Assembly: GCF_037176765.1 (NCBI RefSeq)
Contig: NC_090025.1
Location: forward strand, 174,018,040-174,082,039
From: Anolis sagrei
Lineage: Eukaryota; Chordata; Lepidosauria; Squamata; Anolidae
Direction: 5' to 3'
DNA: 64,000 nt
Shown: one piece after another, positions 58,885-64,000 of the stretch
Layout: every line of letters starts with the position of its first letter
How positions within the stretch are numbered: position 1 is the first letter of the stretch
The notes under the pieces: generated by a model
The model's database searches: none
Told to the model about the DNA's origin: nothing
Seen by the model: only the letters and a program-made list of their open reading frames with translations
Translations under genes and position numbers: made by a program

Positions 58885-61800
58885 CACACAGCTAGCTAGT
58901 TTGCTAGCTAGCTTTGGCTAGCATAGGGAAGGATTAACACCCCTGTGGTCTTTATGCTGTCTGTGCCCCTGTTCAAAAGATTTCCCCTCATTTTCAGTTC
59001 CTGTGATAATTGGATTTGAAAAATTTGGCTTGTTGTGAAGACAAAGATTGGTGATAAAGCTTCAGTGGTGACATCTTTTCGCCCCATGATAATTCTTTCA
59101 GGAGTGAATTTCTTTTCCTAGGGGTAAATTTCTCTCACTCCTCGTTGTCTTACCTCTGTTCTTAACTATAAGTTGGTTGTAAGTCAGATGTTTGTAACTC
59201 TGGGACTGCCTGTAGTTTATAATAATCATTTTAGCTCTAAAAAAAGATTCTTCTTTGAACAGTAATCATAATTTATGGTTCATGGGTTGCCACAAATTAT
59301 TTATTTTAATTATTTATCTAAAGAGACATATGGATTCTTTTGAGGAAGTGGCGCAGCTCTATCCTTCACCAAAAAGTCTCTTTTCCTCACTTTTTTGTGT
59401 GTCAGGAGCGACTTGAGAAACTGCAAGTTTCTTCTGGTGTGAAATAATTGGCCGTTTGCAAGGAGGTTGCCCAGGGGACACCCAAATGTCTTACCATCCT
59501 GTCGGAGGCTTCTCTAATGTCCCCACATGAGAGCTGGAGCTGACAGACAAGAGCTCACCCCGCTCCCCGGATTCAAACAACCAACCTTTTGGTTAGCAGT
59601 CTTGCCAGCACAAGGGTTTAACCCATTGCTCCACTGGGGGCTCCTCACATGATAAACAGCAGCAAAAGTACTTGAGACCACAGAAAATTGCTTTGCCTGT
59701 TGGAACTTGGCAACAAGTCACTTTGTCGTTGTTGTTGTCTTCAAGTCATTTACAGCTTATGACAATCTTATAATTGAGTTTTCTGGGGTTGAGAATATGT
59801 TATGTGCCCAAGATCATCCAGTAGGTTTCCATGGCCAAGCAGGTAATTAAACCCTAGTAACCAGAGTCATAGTCGTAGCTTAATCACTACAACACGCTGA
59901 CCCTAAAATGCTTCCTGAACATCTTTTTAGGTGACCCTCTTTAAGCATTTGTCATTTGAAATAAGGGACAACATTTATTCTTCCCTCACTGTAACCACGC
60001 CATTCATGGTTCTTCACCTCCTTCTGCCTCTCCTATTCCGTCCTTACCTCTATAGCAGACCACACCAACAGGAGGTGGTGAAAATATCAAAATGCGTTTC
60101 CGAAGCAAGGCAAATTTCCAGAGAGTAAGGATTTGCTCGCCAAAGAACTTGATGAACTGAGACATGCAGCCCGCAGGATGTGTGATCTGCAACCAAAGAA
60201 AAACACAGGAGGGGAAAAGTGAGAAAAATCTAACAAGGTGGCTTCAATTTTAGCAACTGAAAGGGCGGCAGCTATAATTAAACCAAAGGATGAGGCAGTG
60301 CCCTAGAACTCCACAAGTCACTACCATCTTCTCAAGATAAGGTTTTTCTGAGTCATGGTGCTGACAAATTTCTTTCAAATTTGTCATCCTTCAATACTCA
60401 CTGAAAAACTGGCTGTGTGTCAGCAGAATTATTTTTAAAAAGGAGTACATGATAATTTACTCTATGTCTGTATGTTTTGTAATACACATTATTATTTTCT
60501 AACAGATATTAAGGATGAAAAGGACTCCTGAGATTCATCTTGTTCCTGCTACTGAAGGAAATTTGTCTTACTAAGACATTTCCCATTCTTTGGGTTGTGT
60601 GGTCTATAAATGATAGCTATACTTGTTTCAGTACCAAATCTGTACCCTTGAATTCTTTAAGGTCCCAATACTTTTATGCTTTATGATAGCAGAAATACAA
60701 GATTCTCCGACTTTTCTCACCTCCCATTTGTGACAAAAACTAGAGCAAATCATGATTTCTGCAAATCATGAAAGCAGCACCTGGAGCCACCAACAGTCTG
60801 AAAGCAGCAAATGCAGAGAGTTCTTGTTTATAGACAATAAGCAAGTCTGATTTTATTCAATATCTGGATAATAAATAATAATAATAAAACCCACCCTTTC
60901 TCCCCGCAGGAACTCAGGGCAGTTTACAGAAATAACAAAAATGGCAAACGTTCAGTGCCAATAAACAGATAAACAACAATCAAAGCAAAACCCAAAATCG
61001 AATCACTCAATATAACTTATAAACAAACTGAAGTCAAGGGTTAGAATAAATAATAATAATGAATACAGGGATTGCTTTCTGGAGACCACAAATTTACTAT
61101 CCTGGGGGTATCTGGAAGAAAGAAAATATACAAACATGACAAATAAATCATGCAGACAAAAAGTTGGGTGAGATGGAAATGAGAGGACTTCTATCTTCAA
61201 ATAGTCACTCTGTCATGAAGCTCACTCTCTTCTCAACCTAACCAACTTAAAATCCATAGATGTCACACTGAGCCATTTTGAACTGAAGGAAAATATATAA
61301 TAAACATAAGAAATAAATGAAAGTATGTTTTGAAGGACAGGTGCAATGTTCCGCTTGTGCAATAAAATTCTACAAGTGGTCTCCTAATATAATATACAAT
61401 CATGAACATCCCTGCTATCTCACAAAAAGCACCTTCATTCATTTACTTTGTTTACTGCATTGTTATCTTGCTTTTCTTCCAAAGTGATTGGGAGACACAC
61501 TCAGATCCTTCCTCTTGATAGAAACATAACTTTGGGAGAGTGAGAGACTTGAATCTGGGTCACGTCTGCTCTCCTATCTTGCCTCATTACACCCTCATTT
61601 TTAACATTTGTTTTTCACCCTTTTGCCAAAAAGCTTAAGAGTAGTTTGTGTGTGGTTCTCAGGTGGCCATCCATTAATCCATTGTGATGCAAGAAGTGTC
61701 AAATTGGCATCAGCTGGGTGCCAAACCCACCAAGCAATATGGTCAATATGGAACATCAACACATTTTGCACTAAATCAGAATCTGGTGGAGGCTCCTTCT

Positions 61801-62890
61801 TTGGAGGTTTTTAAACAGATGCTGGATGGCCATCTGTTGGGAGTCCTTTGACTGCAATTTTCCTGCTTCTTGGCAGGGGGTTGGACTGGATGGCCCATGA
61901 GGTCTCTTCCATCTCTATGATTCTATTGGTTCCTTACCTTCATCTCTGGGTACATGTATCTATGGATGGAAGGCAACCAGTGGATGGGCTGCTGGGAAGC
62001 AGGAGTGCCAGCTGGGAGAACACCTTTCTTGTCATCATAAAATGCTTCTAAGTGAGAGTAGTGTCCTGGCATCTCCAGTTGGTGCCTGGAAGACAAATAA
62101 TACAGCAAAGTATGTTGTGAGAGTATTCATAGGATGGCCTTCCTGGAATCAAACAGGATGAGTTTCCCAATCTAGAGTAAGATTATATGCTATTCTCTCT
62201 CTGGAATAAAAAGAAACATTTTCTTCCTAGAGTCCTCTTTGTCACCCACCCAATTTCTTCCCCAGTAGAAGAAAGACTGTCTTCCCCATAAGACAGATAA
62301 TGCAAAGGATTGGTGTTGGTACTGAACCTTGAACCATAAAGAAAAGAAGTTCAGCTCATTAGCGCACAATCAACTTTTGGATGGAGTAATGATTTAAATC
62401 CAAAGTGTGAAATGATATCACTCATCAAGGAGAAACATCCAATTTGCACAGGCAGTCCTTCATCCAGAAGATGTATTATACTTGTGTACATGCCACCAGG
62501 TGGCTCCATTCAACCTCCATGCAGGTATCTCACTTTGTATACCACAAGGAAGTAATCACTTCTCAAAAACAAGTGACAAAATAGCACATTCCTGTCACAG
62601 CCAACATAGTGTATATTCAAAAATTTTACCCTGCCTTTCCAAAGGTGTTTTGAAAATTTCTCCCATAATACACTTCAAAGCACAAATAAAGAACACTAAA
62701 CCACCAATGTTCCCTTTTCCTAAAGACTTACCTGACTTGATTCTCCAGGAAGTGCATATATCTGTATAACAGGGTATACGAAGGAGAAAGAATACCCACA
62801 GATTTCATGCGAGCACCACGTTCTAACTCGCTCTCCACAGGCATGTTTGCAAAGCAGGCCAAACCAAAGCACAATCCTTTTCGGAAATAA
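53948..62890 (-). CDS. DENND11: DENN domain-containing protein 11 (LCHN), C-terminal seven exons
   Basis: DENND11 (KIAA1147/LCHN) is a DENN-family protein, predicted to be a guanine-nucleotide exchange factor and linked to neuritogenesis (family knowledge). Coding segments in transcript order: 62890-62732, 62085-61938, 60186-60048, 58167-58036, 56551-56401, 55098-55030, 54143-53948. All are GT-AG on the - strand and join in phase to about 331 residues. They run from (I)[20 protein letters not shown] to a C-terminus ending [14 protein letters not shown]. This corresponds to most of the roughly 455-residue human protein as I recall it. The N-terminal part is not in the window, so the gene continues past 64000. 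It converges on AGK, matching human order. No disabling change was seen. Confidence 0.94.
54212..54284. mobile_element. hAT-type MITE, left half
   Basis: 'caggcattctcaaactgcgg' and 'cttcaactcccagaattcct' match the left half of 46875-46999. CR1 sequence follows directly where the right half should be. Confidence 0.65.
54285..54890 (+). mobile_element. CR1 LINE ORF2 fragment
   Basis: The frames read [40 protein letters not shown], then [20 protein letters not shown] and [20 protein letters not shown]. There is a small in-frame duplication, [11 protein letters not shown]. The sense strand is opposite to DENND11. Confidence 0.8.
55030..55098 (-). CDS. DENND11: DENND11 69-nt exon, QMLMYSQEV to EEDLFI
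   Basis: Acceptor ATCTAG, donor GTAAGT. Spliced, it gives (R)[19 protein letters not shown] then LFI(L), against human [23 protein letters not shown]. The middle (DGDCSS) has diverged. It is needed to join the flanking exons and keeps frame. No usable ORF marks it, because the + strand ORF here is antisense. It lies between two LINE fragments, one starting about 35 bp from its acceptor. Confidence 0.92.
55134..55990 (+). mobile_element. Jockey-like LINE ORF2 fragment, interrupted
   Basis: The same family as 1386-2500: cttgtgctttgctactctgt, 'catgcccagtgtggaataca', later 'ccctgttcggatatcagcca' and 'ctgaacagatttgtgctttg'. A LINE tail is inserted at 55341-55503. It ends near a TATC microsatellite. 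Confidence 0.75.
55341..55503 (+). mobile_element. LINE 3' tail inserted in the jockey-like LINE
   Basis: It holds 'cactgctttgagtcgcctga' and gaggaaagcggtatataaat, with a (TAAA)n tail. The host sequence acatctct|...|ctctggctcatcccc resumes after it with a short shared ATCTCT. Confidence 0.65.
56008..56076. repeat. (TATC)n microsatellite
   Basis: About 16 tetranucleotide units with one interruption, at the 3' end of the jockey-like LINE. Confidence 0.9.
56401..56551 (-). CDS. DENND11: DENND11 exon, [10 protein letters not shown] to RRLNDQ
   Basis: Acceptor CTGCAG, donor GTAGCT. It encodes (C)[19 protein letters not shown] then [20 protein letters not shown] and [10 protein letters not shown], matching human with conservative changes. 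Confidence 0.96.
56977..57292 (-). mobile_element. tRNA-headed SINE (family B)
   Basis: On the + strand it holds aaaggtaaaggtttcccttt, 'gtctagtcgtgtctgactct' and 'tactcatatttgtatctttt', ending 'aacgcactgcaccaccaggg'. Full-length type. It lies in a DENND11 intron. Confidence 0.85.
58036..58167 (-). CDS. DENND11: DENND11 exon, [14 protein letters not shown] to VSYVA
   Basis: Acceptor TTGCAG, donor GTGAGT. It encodes (V)[19 protein letters not shown] then [20 protein letters not shown] and SYVA, with a run of four cysteines also in human. A longer ORF through both splice sites is intron read-through. Confidence 0.96.
58385..58610. mobile_element. Penelope-like snap-back palindrome with ribozyme-like core
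   Basis: The arms are about 58385-58515 and 58516-58610, meeting at ggcatcctcag / aacct / ctgaggatgcc. AGAATTTACACA (58373-58384) and AGAGTTTACACA (58611-58622) flank it. The right arm holds CTGAGGA, a hairpin, GAAA and CGTC at 58521-58555. Confidence 0.7.
58740..59214. mobile_element. Tigger-like non-autonomous DNA transposon
   Basis: The left end 'cacagtccccaagttacaaa' is mirrored by the right end 'gtttgtaactctgggactgc', ctgta. TA lies at both edges. A GATA/GACA microsatellite (58831-58884) is internal. No coding region. Confidence 0.65.
58831..58912. repeat. (GATA)n(GACA)n microsatellite and GCTAGC palindrome
   Basis: Tetranucleotide repeats at 58831-58884 are followed by 'gctagctagtttgctagcta' with self-complementary GCTAGC units. 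Confidence 0.9.
59390..59646 (-). mobile_element. tRNA-headed SINE (family A)
   Basis: On the + strand: poly(T), tgtcaggagcgacttgagaa, 'ggaggcttctctaatgtccc', ending 'ttgctccactgggggctcct'. Near full length, in a DENND11 intron. Confidence 0.85.
59722..59903 (-). mobile_element. Sauria-type SINE
   Basis: The left end gttgttgttgtcttcaagtc is the BovB-like tail (reversed). Then come atgtgcccaagatcatccag and a tRNA-like head, gtagcttaatcactacaaca. Confidence 0.7.
60048..60186 (-). CDS. DENND11: DENND11 exon, ITHPAGC to VVCYR
   Basis: Acceptor TTGCAG, donor GTAAGG. It encodes [20 protein letters not shown] then [20 protein letters not shown] and GVVCYR, near-identical to human in the DENN core. 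Confidence 0.96.
60868..61015 (-). mobile_element. L2-like LINE tail
   Basis: (ATA)n, then 'caccctttctccccgcagga' and actcagggcagtttacag, with an A-rich stretch after it. Confidence 0.6.
61785..61927 (+). mobile_element. CR1 LINE 3' end
   Basis: It holds 'ggaggctccttctttggagg', 'gctggatggccatctgttgg' and 'tggactggatggcccatgag', ending ttctatt. It closely matches the 21070-21237 copy and lies just beyond a DENND11 splice donor. Confidence 0.8.
61938..62085 (-). CDS. DENND11: DENND11 exon, HQLEMPGHY to YPEMK
   Basis: Acceptor TTCCAG, donor GTAAGG. It encodes (R)[19 protein letters not shown] then [20 protein letters not shown] and [10 protein letters not shown]. The [10 protein letters not shown] stretch differs from human in sequence and length. 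A CR1 tail ends about 11 bp from its donor (61785-61927). Confidence 0.94.
62732..62890 (-). CDS. DENND11: DENND11 exon (first in window)
   Basis: Acceptor TTTCCAG, donor GTAAGT. It encodes [20 protein letters not shown], then [20 protein letters not shown] and [12 protein letters not shown]. It starts inside an isoleucine codon, so at least one exon lies upstream, right of the window or unseen. Confidence 0.95.
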
Positions 62891-63122
62891 CTGGAAAGGA
62901 ACACAAGACACGATCAATATAACTAGGTAGCAGAGAAAATAAAGAAATATACCAGGATGGATCAAGAAAGACTATACAAAGGGACAAGAGGTGAAAAGAC
63001 ATCAAGTCTCTGGGTATTATGTTGAAAAATTTCCGTCTGTGAAGAAACAAAGCAATGCCTCAGCTATGACCCTTTTTACTACTAGTTTGTAACCGAGCTT
63101 TGGGAGACAGAAAACATTATAG

Positions 63123-63257
63123 CAGTGGTTCTCAACCTGTGGGTCCCCAGGTATTGTGACCTATAACTCTCAGAAATCCCAGCCATTTTACTAGCTGTTA
63201 GGATTTCTGGGAGTTGAAGGTCAAAACATCTGGGAACCCACAAGTTCAGAACCACTG
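63123..63257. mobile_element. Complete hAT (Charlie-like) MITE
   Basis: It starts cagtggttctcaacctgtgg and ends 'acaagttcagaaccactg'. It is flanked by CATTATAG (63115-63122) and CATTACAG (63258-63265). The core gttaggatttctgggagttg is partly mirrored. Confidence 0.85.
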
Positions 63258-63427
63258 CATTACAGAAAGTGTAAGCAGGTACCTATTTCTGGAATGGCTG
63301 ATGAGTTGGAGAGAACAACGAGAGAAAGGGTGGGACCTACAAGCTCCTTCAGATTCACTGGCAAACATTCCTCATCCTTCTTTATGTACTTATATTCCAA
63401 GACATATATAGCTTTATAGGAAAGTGG

Positions 63428-63595
63428 GCCCTTCATACCCACTAGGGTTTGATTCTAGAATGCTCATGAATACCAAAATCCATGAATGCTCATGTCCTCT
63501 TACATACAAGAGCAATGTCCTTGCATAATAAAGTTTAACTTTTTGAATTTTTAAGCTGTGGAAGATTGAATCTGTGGTGCAGAGTCTGAAGAGAT
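63428..63595. mobile_element. Tigger-like DNA transposon remnant
   Basis: 'ataccaaaatccatgaatgc', tcatgtcc and later 'ggaagattgaatctgtggtg' match the typical Tigger-family terminal and subterminal pattern. Decayed. Confidence 0.5.
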
Positions 63596-63857
63596 GAAAG
63601 GCTGACAGTGTAAGCACTGTGAACTGGGTTCAGAAGCAAATCAGAAAACAAGGGGATATTCAACACTGGAAAGACAAGTTTATGGCAAACAATGCCACTG
63701 AGATTTTACCAGTTATATTCTGCATCATCTTCAGGTACTGGACTAGACTTTAAGGGCAGCCTAAAATACAATGCATTTCTGTTGGTTATTTGGGAAATTG
63801 ACCAAAGCATAGATAACTGTGGCTATCTCTTCATATCAGTCAGTTAACATCATTTGC

Positions 63858-64000
63858 AGCTTTTTTTTTTGGTCATGTCAGGAGTGACTTGAGAAACTGC
63901 AAGTCGCTTCTGGTTTGAGAGAATTGGCCGTCTGCAAGGACGTTTCCCAGGGGATGCCCAGATGATTTGATGTTTTATTTTTTATTTATTTATTATTTAT
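63858..64000 (-). mobile_element. tRNA-headed SINE (family A), cut by the window edge or truncated
   Basis: Poly(T), then 'ggtcatgtcaggagtgactt', 'gagaattggccgtctgcaag', passing into (TTTA)n from about 63976, where either another insertion or a deletion begins. Confidence 0.8.

Overview
The window is vertebrate nuclear DNA, most likely from a squamate reptile and probably a pleurodont iguanian lizard. It holds two spliced protein genes with long, repeat-filled introns. The repeats fit squamates: two abundant tRNA-headed SINE families, Sauria-type SINEs with a BovB-like tail, a 5S rRNA-derived SINE, BovB, CR1 and L2-like LINEs, a second jockey-like LINE family, Penelope-like inverted-repeat elements, hAT-type MITEs with 8-bp target duplications, and a few LTR-like fossils. 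The species call is inference from these families.

Positions 1-2720 are stacked repeats. A CpG-rich stretch at about 2725-3008 looks like the promoter and non-coding first exon of AGK (acylglycerol kinase, + strand). Fifteen coding exons follow from 6113 to 44371. They splice in phase to 423 residues, against 422 in human, with the GGDGT lipid-kinase motif at residues 126-130. A likely poly(A) signal lies at 44861.

The 9 kb from 44.9 to 53.9 kb has no recognised coding exon. It holds a BovB fragment, SINEs, MITEs, a 1-kb DNA transposon and apparently single-copy DNA; some of it is probably the 3' UTR of the next gene. DENND11 (KIAA1147/LCHN, a DENN-domain protein) lies on the - strand. Its last seven coding exons run from 62890 down to the stop at 53948 and give about 331 residues. 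The N-terminal exon or exons lie beyond the right edge. The two genes are tail to tail, the AGK-DENND11 order I recall from human 7q34. AGK acts in mitochondria and DENND11 is a predicted Rab-type exchange factor, so the link is conserved synteny and not a shared pathway.

The most interesting features are in the mobile DNA. Four Penelope-like insertions are head-to-head inverted pairs with a hammerhead-ribozyme-like core. One SINE insertion carries, inside its target duplications, 44 bp nearly identical to AGK intron 13. A four-element nest sits just inside AGK intron 1. One 69-nt DENND11 exon is squeezed between two LINE fragments. I found no operon, CRISPR, integron or other prokaryote-like system.
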